NCBI GenBank assembly: GCA_041658785.1
Contig: JBAZZL010000007.1
Span: 1 to 38,597 of the forward strand
DNA: 38,597 nucleotides
Direction: 5' to 3'
DNA from: JAHJGG01 sp041658785
GTDB taxonomy: Bacteria; Patescibacteriota; Patescibacteriia; Magasanikbacterales; UBA922
Positions 22,660-30,887 of the stretch are shown here, one piece after another; the first letter of the stretch is position 1, and the number at the start of each line of letters is the position of its first letter. Made by a program: the position numbers and the translations under genes. The notes under the pieces were generated by a model. The model was not told the DNA's origin, did no database searches, and worked only from the letters and a program-made list of their open reading frames with translations.

Positions 22660-23892
22660 TTACTGAATAACCCCGCCGCCAAGACATTCGTCTTTTAGGT
22701 AAAATACCGCGAACTGCCCGGGCGTTGCCGCCCTCTGTGGTTGTTCAAATTTTATCTTAACGCATTCTTCTCCAGTTTCCAGTTTCTCCCGCAACAGCGG
22801 GATCCCGCTCGCCGCGGGACAGTTTCTAATTTCACCACTCTGCAACGGCTGACGGTGGCGCAAACGCACTTTACAGTATAACGGAAACTCCGGACTTTTG
22901 CCAGCGATCCAATTGACATCTTTCACAGTAATTTCTTTTTTATATAATAAGGGATCATCTTCGTAGCCGACAACCAACTTGTTTTCTTCCAAATCTTTGT
23001 CAACAACATAAAGCGGTTTACTATCACCTCGTCCCCCGTCACTCTTCACCCTTCCCGCCAACCCTCTTTGTCCAATAGTGTAAAAAGGCAAACCCTGATG
23101 CTCTCCTATTACTGTTCCGTCACTCATCACTATCTCACCGGGCTTTGGTTTAATTTTCTGCATTAAAAACTCCCTCATCGGCACCTCGCCCACAAAACAA
23201 ATCCCCATGCTTTCTTCTTTTTCCGCGGTCGGCAATTCCCACTTCCGCGCCAGCACGCGCACTTCCGGTTTGGTATATTCGCCGAGTGGAAACAAAACAT
23301 GCTTAAGCTGGTCTTGCGTGAGCTGGTGTAGGAAGTAGGTCTGATCTTTATTACTATCCGTTGCCTGTAACAATCTGAAACTGGAAACTGGAAACTGGAA
23401 ACTATTTTTATCGCCCCCAGTTTCTAGTTTCAAGTTTCTAATTTCTTTTACTCCAAGTCTGGCATAATGCCCTGTTGCTAACTTTTCGTACCCTAACTCC
23501 CTAGCTTTTTCTAACCACACCCCAAACTTCACAAACTTATTGCACAAAACATCCGGGTTCGGCGTCCGGCCCGCCTCATATTCGCGGAACATGTATTTCA
23601 AAACCAAATCATTATACTCTTTGGTAAAATCCAATTTGATAAGAGTTATCCCCAGCTTCGCCGCCACCCGTAACGCGTCTCTATAATCCGGCAACCAACA
23701 ATTCCCCCCTTCCTCTTTCCCCCTTCCTCTTTCCCCGTCATAGTTTACCATAAACGCACCCGTCACCTCATACCCTTCTTTCAACAACATGGCCGCGGCC
23801 ACGGATGAATCCACGCCGCCGGACATGGCTACGAAGACCTTTCTTTTAAGAGGGGTATCTGATTGTTTGTGTTTATTCCAAATTCTGGCCAT
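22660..23892 (-). CDS. mnmA: tRNA-uridine 2-thiolase MnmA with two repeat-derived inserts
   Basis: MnmA adds sulphur to U34 of tRNA-Lys, -Glu and -Gln. The PP-loop is AMSGGVDSSVAAAMLL. The catalytic cysteines are expected in NPDVLCNKFVKFG and KEESMGICFVGE. HQGLPFYTIGQRGL and the C-terminal AATPGQFAVFYLKDECLGGG are conserved. At 410 residues it is about 40 longer than usual. The excess falls in two segments that both read EIRN...KLETG: after ATGHYARLGV, and before ECVKIKFEQP. They are encoded by dispersed repeats at 23375-23450 and 22772-22833. The start at 23892 (MARIWNKHKQ) is conservative; ATGs at 23967/23961 would overlap the upstream stop. Confidence 0.92.
   Translation of the reverse strand: MARIWNKHKQSDTPLKRKVFVAMSGGVDSSVAAAMLLKEGYEVTGAFMVNYDGERGRGKEEGGNCWLPDYRDALRVAAKLGITLIKLDFTKEYNDLVLKYMFREYEAGRTPNPDVLCNKFVKFGVWLEKARELGYEKLATGHYARLGVKEIRNLKLETGGDKNSFQFPVSSFRLLQATDSNKDQTYFLHQLTQDQLKHVLFPLGEYTKPEVRVLARKWELPTAEKEESMGICFVGEVPMREFLMQKIKPKPGEIVMSDGTVIGEHQGLPFYTIGQRGLAGRVKSDGGRGDSKPLYVVDKDLEENKLVVGYEDDPLLYKKEITVKDVNWIAGKSPEFPLYCKVRLRHRQPLQSGEIRNCPAASGIPLLREKLETGEECVKIKFEQPQRAATPGQFAVFYLKDECLGGGVIQ
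22772..22833. repeat. Palindromic repeat (CCAGTTTCTCCCGC family) in frame inside mnmA
   Basis: It is nearly identical to the intergenic 15785-15840 copy, including the inner AGCGGGATCCCGCT palindrome and the ends CCAGTTTC and GTTTCTAATTTC. Read with mnmA it encodes EIRNCPAASGIPLLREKLETG, an insert in the C-terminal beta-barrel region (quoted residues: EIRNCPAASG and LLREKLETG). Confidence 0.88.
23375..23450. repeat. GAAACTG repeat with inverted arms in frame inside mnmA
   Basis: Tandem CTGGAAA units on the left and TTTCTAGTTTCAAGTTTC on the right are complementary and form an inverted repeat around a short loop. In the mnmA frame it encodes KEIRNLKLETG...FQFPVSSF, absent from the family consensus at this position. 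Confidence 0.75.
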
Positions 23893-23947
23893 ATTGGTTT
23901 CGTTCACCGGGCCTAAGGTAGCCCCAGCATTAAAAGTACCGGGAATG

Positions 23948-24250
23948 TCAGTTTTGTCCATTTCCATGCTCCAGCAACTTCTCGGACGGGGAAATGCCGC
24001 CGAGAACTTTGTGTGGAAAGTAATTCCAAGCATCGGTTACCAGCTCGAGCACATTACTTAATTCCGAAGCGTCTCCGCCACGATCGAACATGGCCACGAC
24101 TTTCATCATGTCGTCGTTATCCTCCTCGTGAAAAATAGCTTCCCGAATATGATCCAAAGTAAAATCGCTCTTGGTTTCTTTCAGCATATCCACGAGCTCC
24201 TGATCAATCTCTTTCCGCCGCTTCAGAATTTGTTGTTTGCTGTAACTCAT
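23948..24250 (-). CDS. Hypothetical 100-residue protein upstream of mnmA
   Basis: I do not recognise the family. It is a soluble, acidic, helix-rich protein. There is a basic N-terminal helix (SYSKQQILKRRKEIDQELVD), then TLDHIREAIFHEEDNDDMM, and a C-terminal VTDAWNYFPHKVLGGISPSE. The ATG at 24250 (MSYSKQQ) is favoured; one two codons upstream is also possible. Its 5' end overlaps the 3' end of the DUF4238 gene by about 50 bp, while its 3' end abuts mnmA. I read it as a resident gene next to which the accessory operon was inserted. Confidence 0.6.
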   Translation of the reverse strand: MSYSKQQILKRRKEIDQELVDMLKETKSDFTLDHIREAIFHEEDNDDMMKVVAMFDRGGDASELSNVLELVTDAWNYFPHKVLGGISPSEKLLEHGNGQN

Positions 24251-25337
24251 TTGCATAAAGTTTAACGTGTTTTTCTAAAATATCCTTGTTACCAGAAAAA
24301 ACATTATCTGAACAGCATAAATATTGACCAAAATTCATCAATTGTACTAGGTCAGTGTTTTCTTTCTCTATCGGTCCATCCTTCCTTTTTGATTTACAGT
24401 AAAAAATTGCTTTCTTTGGTGAAATAGGCATAAATACCCAAAAATCCTTCCTTCCGATTTCCCACCACGGAACAAAGTGTAAAATCGTTTGGCGTTCAAA
24501 GTCGAGAAATATTACTGGATTATCAGAAACTACAAACTCATCAGTACTATTCGCCGGCACTTCAAGAATATGCAAATTCCCCCTATAGATTTTTTCACCA
24601 ATATCAGATGCAATAATCAAAGATAACAAAAGACGCTGTGGTTTGCCACCCTCTACTCTTGTATGTGCGCTGTTGTTCTGCAACTGTTCGTAGCTGATGC
24701 CGATTTCGTTGTGAGCAACTTTTTGTACGAGCACTTCTTTATTTCCAAAATCAGAATAATCTATCAGTTTTTGCGAATATCCGATTGAAAAGAAACGCAA
24801 AAGATATTTATGAAATAAAGGTACTCTTGTAATTTGATGGCCAATAAATATAGCAAGTGTGCTTTCTTCCAAAAAAGTTAAATCTAAAGACGAGGATGTA
24901 TTGATGAGTTTTATAACATCCGAAGCTTTACTCTCAAGTAATTCTGAAAATAATTTTTTACGAATAAAATCGCTCGGTAATCCCTTTGACTTTGAAATAT
25001 CCCAGTCCGTGTTTCCTGCGATATTATTGATCGCAACTTTATCTATCGAGTTTTTACTTTTTGACCATTGGAATATAGTTCCTTTATCTGTTCCAATTTC
25101 CGCAATTCTCCATCTTCTAAGTAAGAGCCTGGGGACATAATGATCGAATATTCCTACCTCACCAGTGTTTAAGTAAACTTTCGATTCAAAATATCCAAAA
25201 AAACTCATTATTAAAAAAATGAGTCTGGCAGACCATTTCTTTCTACCTAAGCGTTTGCGGAATACGAAATTACGGAACTTGCCGCCAGCTCGATAGAAAA
25301 TCCAAATTAAGAAATTGATTTTATTTTTATTGTCCAT
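24204..25337 (-). CDS. DUF4238-family protein, last gene of the accessory operon
   Basis: DUF4238 proteins have no established function and recur in accessory and defence neighbourhoods. Family marks are IFDHYVPRLLLRRW (near residue 65), an internal helical region with IFIGHQITRVP, and EFVVSDNPVIFLDF followed by FVFMPISPKKAIF-like sequence (WVFMPISPKKAIFY here). The N-terminal 45 residues contain a hydrophobic stretch (LIFLIMSFFGYF) that may associate with the membrane. It starts 13 bp after the preceding gene of the operon. Its C-terminus (TTNSEAAERD) overlaps the next gene in another frame, suggesting a recombination junction. Confidence 0.7.
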   Translation of the reverse strand: MDNKNKINFLIWIFYRAGGKFRNFVFRKRLGRKKWSARLIFLIMSFFGYFESKVYLNTGEVGIFDHYVPRLLLRRWRIAEIGTDKGTIFQWSKSKNSIDKVAINNIAGNTDWDISKSKGLPSDFIRKKLFSELLESKASDVIKLINTSSSLDLTFLEESTLAIFIGHQITRVPLFHKYLLRFFSIGYSQKLIDYSDFGNKEVLVQKVAHNEIGISYEQLQNNSAHTRVEGGKPQRLLLSLIIASDIGEKIYRGNLHILEVPANSTDEFVVSDNPVIFLDFERQTILHFVPWWEIGRKDFWVFMPISPKKAIFYCKSKRKDGPIEKENTDLVQLMNFGQYLCCSDNVFSGNKDILEKHVKLYANELQQTTNSEAAERD

Positions 25338-25350
25338 TCCTTGTTTTTTG

Positions 25351-26382
25351 TTATTTTAGTCTTTTCGCTGAACCAGATATTTTGTAGCCAGAAACTGTGC
25401 CTGTATCTTTTATAAAATTTAGATGGTTTTTAATGACATACTGCAAGCCATCCATACATTTCAGTGCATTACCCTCGTAAACATCAAGAGCATCAAGATC
25501 GTGTTTTGGGTGCACTAGGTCATTAGCCGTTAAAGCGATCCCTTTCAATTTTTTCTCAGCCGTTTTGTTTATTGGATATTTATCATGAAATAGCTTTGAA
25601 TCGCGACAAGTTTTTACTAAATCCCTAATCCCTTTTATCATCGGTTTCCTTCCATTTTTCTTTGGATAATATATTTCAAATCCTTTTCCAACTTTAGCCA
25701 GAATGCGAATAATGGCCTGCTCTGCGGCCGTTCGGCAAACAACAATAGAAGAGTAGTAATAACCAAGGACATAAAGCTCTTGAGCATGGCTGAACAGGTC
25801 GAAATAATTCCCATCATAAACCATTGCACCCCGATATCTTTGAGACACGGTTATGTGTCTTTTCCACATTGCTGGTAATTCTTTATCCAGCCCTGTTCGC
25901 CAACCCTGTAAAAACTCTTTCTTTTCCTGCCTACGCATTCCAAGGGGTAGGTATCCACCTCCACGAATTTTGTGTGTGGTCGTTACTCGAAATTTTTCCT
26001 CAAGCTCTTTACCCTTTTTGAAATCGGCATCCCAAATCCACCAATCCTTATTAAAATGAATAACTAAGATTTTTGCTGAACTTTTGCTAATTTTTTGATC
26101 ATGCCACTTAACATCTTTAATTTCGTGTAAATCTACATTGATTGCTTTGCCGGTATCGCTCGGGTTGATTTTCTTATTTTTGAATTCGAGCATAATTTGA
26201 ACATCCTGATCGAGACAAACCTTATGCGTTCCGTCAGACAAAATCTCGATTCCAGCGGCACTAAAACCCTTTAGGTCCAAGCGTTTTAATTCCGGCTCGA
26301 TATATTCTTTTACCGCCTTATTAACAGCTTGACCAAAGCTTTGATTCTTTTCAATATTTTCATTTGGTATAAAAATTGCCAT
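25351..26382 (-). CDS. Defence-operon protein with DUF4145/HEPN-like C-terminus
   Basis: The N-terminal ~150 residues are a strand-rich domain I do not recognise (VQIMLEFKNKK, SAKILVIHFNKDWWIWDADF). The C-terminal part resembles DUF4145: AQELYVLGYYYSSIVVCRTA-AEQAIIRIL, a spacer, then LKGIALTANDLVHPKHDLDA and CMDGLQYVIKNHL. This two-helix pattern with a late His is seen in HEPN-related domains near restriction systems. The usual RxxxxH nuclease motif is not evident (here NDLVH), so it may be structural. It begins 2 bp after the methylase gene, so it is almost surely cotranslated with it. Confidence 0.5.
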   Translation of the reverse strand: MAIFIPNENIEKNQSFGQAVNKAVKEYIEPELKRLDLKGFSAAGIEILSDGTHKVCLDQDVQIMLEFKNKKINPSDTGKAINVDLHEIKDVKWHDQKISKSSAKILVIHFNKDWWIWDADFKKGKELEEKFRVTTTHKIRGGGYLPLGMRRQEKKEFLQGWRTGLDKELPAMWKRHITVSQRYRGAMVYDGNYFDLFSHAQELYVLGYYYSSIVVCRTAAEQAIIRILAKVGKGFEIYYPKKNGRKPMIKGIRDLVKTCRDSKLFHDKYPINKTAEKKLKGIALTANDLVHPKHDLDALDVYEGNALKCMDGLQYVIKNHLNFIKDTGTVSGYKISGSAKRLK

Positions 26383-26384
26383 AT

Positions 26385-29300
26385 TTAATTTGCTTCCACA
26401 ATTTTTATTTCGTCTTCAGTGAGGCCATAGAGTTTATACACCTGCTCGTCTATCTGATGTTCAAGGTCCCGAACTTTTGCTTGTTTAGCCGGATTTTCTT
26501 GGTAATCGGCAGAGCTAGAAACCGACAATATTTGATCAACAAGTTTAACTACGCTAGAGACCATTTTCTTTTCTGGAGCTAAGACACTTTTATTGACAGG
26601 TAGATTTTCTAGGAATTTTGAACGATATCTTAACCATCCGCCGCCCATATGCATTCCTGCATACATAATCTCGTAAATAAAGGAGAGCAATCTTGAATTC
26701 AAAACACCGAGTACAAATTCAATATCGATGTCTTGCTTTGTGAGTACACCGAAATAAACGCCTCCTTGGGGCACCATCTTTTGATAGTCCACAGTAGCAT
26801 TGATTTCGAGCCCATCTTCCATTATGAGAATTTTCTTTGCAATAATTTTTGAATATCTGTCAGTTCCAGTAGATACAACTTTCTCTAAACTTTTTTGAGA
26901 TATGTACGAACCTTTTTTAATACCGGAGTATTTTGAGAATTGATATTGTTTTACAATCTCCAGCTCCTGCTTTTCTGTAGATTCGTATTTCTCTTGAATT
27001 CTAAGTCCCTCACTAATACTTAATACTTCGGAAAGCAGAAGTCCCGGCTCATAAAGCCTCTTTAGTAAATCAAATGCTACTTGATTTTTATTTATCGGTA
27101 TTACTAAGTTAGGTAAGCGACCCAACTCTTCCGAGGTGGTCATGTAACTGTTCGGCACATTTTTCTCATCCAGCAAAGAAAACTCTGTGACTTGTCTAAC
27201 GGCGAAGCTTTTCTTCTCCTGCATATATTTACCCAGCGAAGATATAACTGGATAATTTGAAGCTGTGTCAAAGACTTTCAGCTTTGAGGTACTCAGTATC
27301 TCCTCAACGCACATATTTTCAAGCATCATTCTTCGCAAGCTAAACGCAGAATCGGCCGCACAAAATTTATTAGGGGAAATAAATATGCAAAAACCATCAG
27401 AATTTAACAGATAAAATGATTTTTCAAAAAAGAGATAGTAAAGATCGTATTTACCAACTGCGGTAGAAAAGAGTTTTTTGTATGGGATTTTGAATGAGTC
27501 ATCGATTTCATCGACCCTAACATAGGGAGGATTCGCGATAACAACATCAAAGCCGCCTTTCTCCTCAAACACATCCGCGAAATTAAGTTTCCAAAGAAAA
27601 AACGGCTTGGTGTTTGACCGCTTAAACTCCTCAAGCTTTTTGAGAGCAGAAGTTTTGCCCTGTTCTTTAAGCGTTGTTTCAATAAAATCCCATTCCAACT
27701 GTTCAATCTGCTTTTTGATACTATCCTTCTTGCTCTTTTGGGTCGCTTCAAAAAACTCTTTATGCAAACGCTTTAGATCGTCAGCTTTTTTCTTGGCCTC
27801 GCTGTACATGTCAAAGAGACCCGCCTTCGCCGAGGCTTCGGCGGGCAGGCCGGCATTGTTAAGTTTTTTTAATTGAGTTTGTAACTTCTTTAATTCAGCG
27901 TTAAGTTCGGTCTGCTTGACAGGGGTAAGTTTGTTTTGGGAATGAAGCTCAAAGTATTCTTTTTGCAGGACGGCTTGTTTTTGCTTGAGCGAATCAAGCT
28001 GTTTTTCCTTGCCGGTATCAATGACAGCAATCAGCTTCTCATCAAAAAGTTTTATCCCCTCAAACTCTTCAAGTAAGCTGTTGCCCTGCATAATTTTATA
28101 ATCCAAGTTCGGCAATGGCTTGATCTGCTTGATCTTATCTTCGTCAACTACCAAAGAAAGCCACAAACGAAGCTTGGCGATTTCCACCGCACCCGGGTCA
28201 ATGTCTACGCCATAAAGGGAATTTTGGATGCAGTCGCGTTTGAAGGCGTACAACGTCCGGTTTTTGTCTTTGAGATAGCTTGAGAGCACCATACGAGCTT
28301 TGACGATGGCATTCATCATACCGACAGGGAAAGCCCCGGAACCAATGGCTGGATCGCAGACTTTGATCGTAGCCAGCTTGTCGTCAATCTCATTAGCAAA
28401 ATCTTTTATCGTGTCTGGTAATAGTCGCTTATAGTCTCCGCCGTATTCAGGATTATCTTCTTTGGTTACCGACACTGCTTCGTGTTCAACGACATTCTCG
28501 CCAATCTTTATAAGTTTCTCCAAGTCTTCCTTTGCGACTGTGCCCTCAAGCTCGGTGGCCAGATAATTCACCAAGCTCTGCTCGCACATATAGTGAACAA
28601 TTTCGCGCGGAGTATAATAAGTGCCTTTGGATTTGCGATCTTTGACTTCCAATAAATTCTCAAATACCTTACCGAGCATTTCCGGATCAACGGCCACTTC
28701 TTTTTCCAGCGGTTCGTCTTCTTTAACCGTGAAGTTGTAGCGATCAAAAATATCTAAAATGCCGTTACCGATGTCACCGGTTTTTAAATCTTTCGCTTGA
28801 TTTGAAAAAAGTTCGTCTGGAAAATTGATAACAGTATTTACCCAATCATAACGATTGATTGGATCAAAAAGCCCGCCATTCAAAAACGGAATTTTACAAT
28901 CAAATCGTTCGTAAAAATCATCATCGCGCTCTCCATTAGCCAAAGCATTATAAAAGAGCGGCTCCAGATAATCATTAAAGTAATTTTTTCTTTCTTCAAT
29001 GGCTTTTACAAACAGACTCCGTAAAAATTTTTTATCCCCTTCTCCCCATTTTTGGTCTCTTGGTACGCCAAACCAACCCTTCTTTTGCAAAAAATATAAG
29101 AACACAATCTGTCCGAGTAATTTTTTAGAAAAATCAGCGGTATCAACAAATTTCTCTTCAAAATCATTTCTCAACTTTTCATCCTTTTCTATCAATTCAT
29201 CGAGGGCGTCTTTTGTTCTTAAAAACAAATCACGATACTTTTCAAAGAATTCTTTTGTAACTTTCTCAATATTGAACGCTTCTTCCAATCGCGCCAGAGT

Positions 29301-29843
29301 AACAACTTCCTCATCCTCAATAATCGGGGTTAATTTCGCTTGTGCCGTATGGCTATGTTCATTCGGACCGACCAAAAAAGACCAGCGGCGAGCCGGCGTA
29401 AATTCCTCTTTTACTTTGGTTTTGCCATTTTTCCCCTCAACAAACTTGTAGTCCATCTTAATCAGAGAAAATCTCCAATCAGCCTCGTTCGGTGAAACAA
29501 AAGCAACCAGCGCCGCATCTTTCATTTTTCCGCCACGGCTTCCGTTCAAATATCTCGCGATAAAATTTCTTTGCGCGACCCGAGCGCGTTCAAGAGTGAT
29601 TTTTTTCTTTAGTTGAACGACAAGAATATCTATCTCATGCTCGCCATCGGAATATTTACCGATCCTCTTTAGGGTGCTGATGTACGTTTGAAAAGCTGCG
29701 GGTATAAATTGCCCGCTGTACGGATGTTTATCTTCTTCTTCAATGTGGTTTAGTAAGTTTCTGACAAAATGCCGAAATCGCTTCTCGTCGAAAGGATATT
29801 CAAGAGTTTCTTTGACGATGTTTTGTGACTGTAATTTCTGCAT
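26385..29843 (-). CDS. Eco57I-like DNA methylase, probable type IIG restriction-modification enzyme
   Basis: This large protein of 1152 residues probably methylates adenine and may also cut DNA. KGTYYTPREIVHYMCEQSL (about residue 406) precedes the SAM motif CDPAIGSGAFPVGMM (about 495). The catalytic NPPY is in VVIANPPYVRVDEID (about 768). The C-terminal part, with FDTASNYPVISSLGKY, KILIMEDGLEI and FVLGVLNSRLLSF, resembles target-recognition regions. The N-terminus has HEIDILVVQLKKK (about residue 70), compatible with a PD-(D/E/Q)XK nuclease. A coiled-coil segment (about 620-740) contains a repeat-encoded insert (AGLPAEASAKAGL). The gene is 1 bp from rhuM and 2 bp from the downstream gene. Confidence 0.85.
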   Translation of the reverse strand: MQKLQSQNIVKETLEYPFDEKRFRHFVRNLLNHIEEEDKHPYSGQFIPAAFQTYISTLKRIGKYSDGEHEIDILVVQLKKKITLERARVAQRNFIARYLNGSRGGKMKDAALVAFVSPNEADWRFSLIKMDYKFVEGKNGKTKVKEEFTPARRWSFLVGPNEHSHTAQAKLTPIIEDEEVVTLARLEEAFNIEKVTKEFFEKYRDLFLRTKDALDELIEKDEKLRNDFEEKFVDTADFSKKLLGQIVFLYFLQKKGWFGVPRDQKWGEGDKKFLRSLFVKAIEERKNYFNDYLEPLFYNALANGERDDDFYERFDCKIPFLNGGLFDPINRYDWVNTVINFPDELFSNQAKDLKTGDIGNGILDIFDRYNFTVKEDEPLEKEVAVDPEMLGKVFENLLEVKDRKSKGTYYTPREIVHYMCEQSLVNYLATELEGTVAKEDLEKLIKIGENVVEHEAVSVTKEDNPEYGGDYKRLLPDTIKDFANEIDDKLATIKVCDPAIGSGAFPVGMMNAIVKARMVLSSYLKDKNRTLYAFKRDCIQNSLYGVDIDPGAVEIAKLRLWLSLVVDEDKIKQIKPLPNLDYKIMQGNSLLEEFEGIKLFDEKLIAVIDTGKEKQLDSLKQKQAVLQKEYFELHSQNKLTPVKQTELNAELKKLQTQLKKLNNAGLPAEASAKAGLFDMYSEAKKKADDLKRLHKEFFEATQKSKKDSIKKQIEQLEWDFIETTLKEQGKTSALKKLEEFKRSNTKPFFLWKLNFADVFEEKGGFDVVIANPPYVRVDEIDDSFKIPYKKLFSTAVGKYDLYYLFFEKSFYLLNSDGFCIFISPNKFCAADSAFSLRRMMLENMCVEEILSTSKLKVFDTASNYPVISSLGKYMQEKKSFAVRQVTEFSLLDEKNVPNSYMTTSEELGRLPNLVIPINKNQVAFDLLKRLYEPGLLLSEVLSISEGLRIQEKYESTEKQELEIVKQYQFSKYSGIKKGSYISQKSLEKVVSTGTDRYSKIIAKKILIMEDGLEINATVDYQKMVPQGGVYFGVLTKQDIDIEFVLGVLNSRLLSFIYEIMYAGMHMGGGWLRYRSKFLENLPVNKSVLAPEKKMVSSVVKLVDQILSVSSSADYQENPAKQAKVRDLEHQIDEQVYKLYGLTEDEIKIVEAN
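27815..27856. repeat. CCGCCTTCGCC palindromic element in frame inside the methylase gene
   Basis: CCCGCCTTCGCCGAGG then CTTCGGCGGGCAGG forms a partial palindrome that encodes GLPAEASAKAGL in the methylase frame. Relatives lie in intergenic DNA at 36154-36184 and about 3859-3897. Confidence 0.78.
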
Positions 29844-29844
29844 A

Positions 29845-30876
29845 TCATTTTTTGTGTTTCTTTTCAGAATGCTTACTCTCTAAAAGTTTTTTAACCTCGC
29901 GGTCAAAGTCAGAAATATAATTCTTATCCTGCTCTACTCTAAATTTTTCGTATTCTTTAAGCGCTAAAACCTCGGCTACTTCGTGGCTGATTTTACCGGC
30001 ATTCGTCAGAATTTCATATTCACTAAATTTGAGAAAGACATTGAGTTTTTCCACCCAATCTCTCATTGTCATCGCCTTGCCTCGCGCCGTTTGCATTTCG
30101 GCGTAATCAAGATACATATTGCCTATACGGTTCAAATGCTCCAGCTCTTTTTTGTCCAAGTAGTTTTTAGCAATTACCGTGTCGCTCGGCATAATTTTTC
30201 CTTGAGGAGACCGTCTCCAGGAAGTCAACCCCAGCCTGTCTTTTTTACTGCTGACACGATCAGTAATAATTTCGGCGGCGGTTTTGCCGGTTATGGCAAA
30301 ATGAAGCTTGTTTTGTACGGTAGCAAAAAATTGTTTGCTCTCGTATGCCTTAGGCGAGTAGTCAATCGCTGTCGCATAAATATCGGTAATTTTTTGATAG
30401 ATCATCCGCTCGCTGGTACGGATATCCTTAATTTCCTCGTATAGCTCGTCAAAATATCTGGCGCTAAAACGAGAGCCGTACTTCATCCGGTTGCTGTCCA
30501 AGGCATAACCTTTGTGAATATAATTTTTCAAAATTCCCGTTGCCCACTGACGAAATTGCGCGCCTCGTTCTGAACTTACCCGGTAACCAATCGCTATAAT
30601 AGCCTCCAGCGAATAAAGAGTGGTATTTCTCTCAACTTCTCTTACCCCTTCTTTTTGAACTTGTAAGAAATCCTTACAAGTTGTCTCTTGATCAACTTCT
30701 CCATCGGAATAGATATTCTTGAGATGCTGGGTTATATTTTGAGGCGTTGTGTCAAAGAGCTCAGCCATCTTTTTCTGAGTCAGCCAAATATTCTCTTCAG
30801 CAAACAATACTTCAATATTCACTGAGCCATCGGGTGATTGATAAAACGCTATTTGATTGTCGGGTATTTTTTTCAT
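29845..30876 (-). CDS. rhuM: RhuM-family protein
   Basis: RhuM proteins are named after a Salmonella pathogenicity-island gene, lack a proven activity and often accompany restriction genes. The N-terminal domain reads NIEVLFAEENIWLTQKKMAE, LFDTTPQNITQHLKNIYSDG, then EVERNTTLYSLEAIIAIGYR and RGAQFRQWATGILKNYIHKG. These are the family signature, with a helix-turn-helix-like part. The C-terminal half (KQFFATVQNKLHFAITGKTA-AEIITDR, and MTMRDWVEKLNVFLKFSEYE) matches the longer RhuM form. The length is 343 residues. It sits between the helicase and the methylase with 11-bp and 1-bp gaps. It might regulate the operon (its N-terminus could bind DNA) or act as an effector. Confidence 0.87.
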   Translation of the reverse strand: MKKIPDNQIAFYQSPDGSVNIEVLFAEENIWLTQKKMAELFDTTPQNITQHLKNIYSDGEVDQETTCKDFLQVQKEGVREVERNTTLYSLEAIIAIGYRVSSERGAQFRQWATGILKNYIHKGYALDSNRMKYGSRFSARYFDELYEEIKDIRTSERMIYQKITDIYATAIDYSPKAYESKQFFATVQNKLHFAITGKTAAEIITDRVSSKKDRLGLTSWRRSPQGKIMPSDTVIAKNYLDKKELEHLNRIGNMYLDYAEMQTARGKAMTMRDWVEKLNVFLKFSEYEILTNAGKISHEVAEVLALKEYEKFRVEQDKNYISDFDREVKKLLESKHSEKKHKK

Positions 30877-30887
30877 ATCTTTATTTA

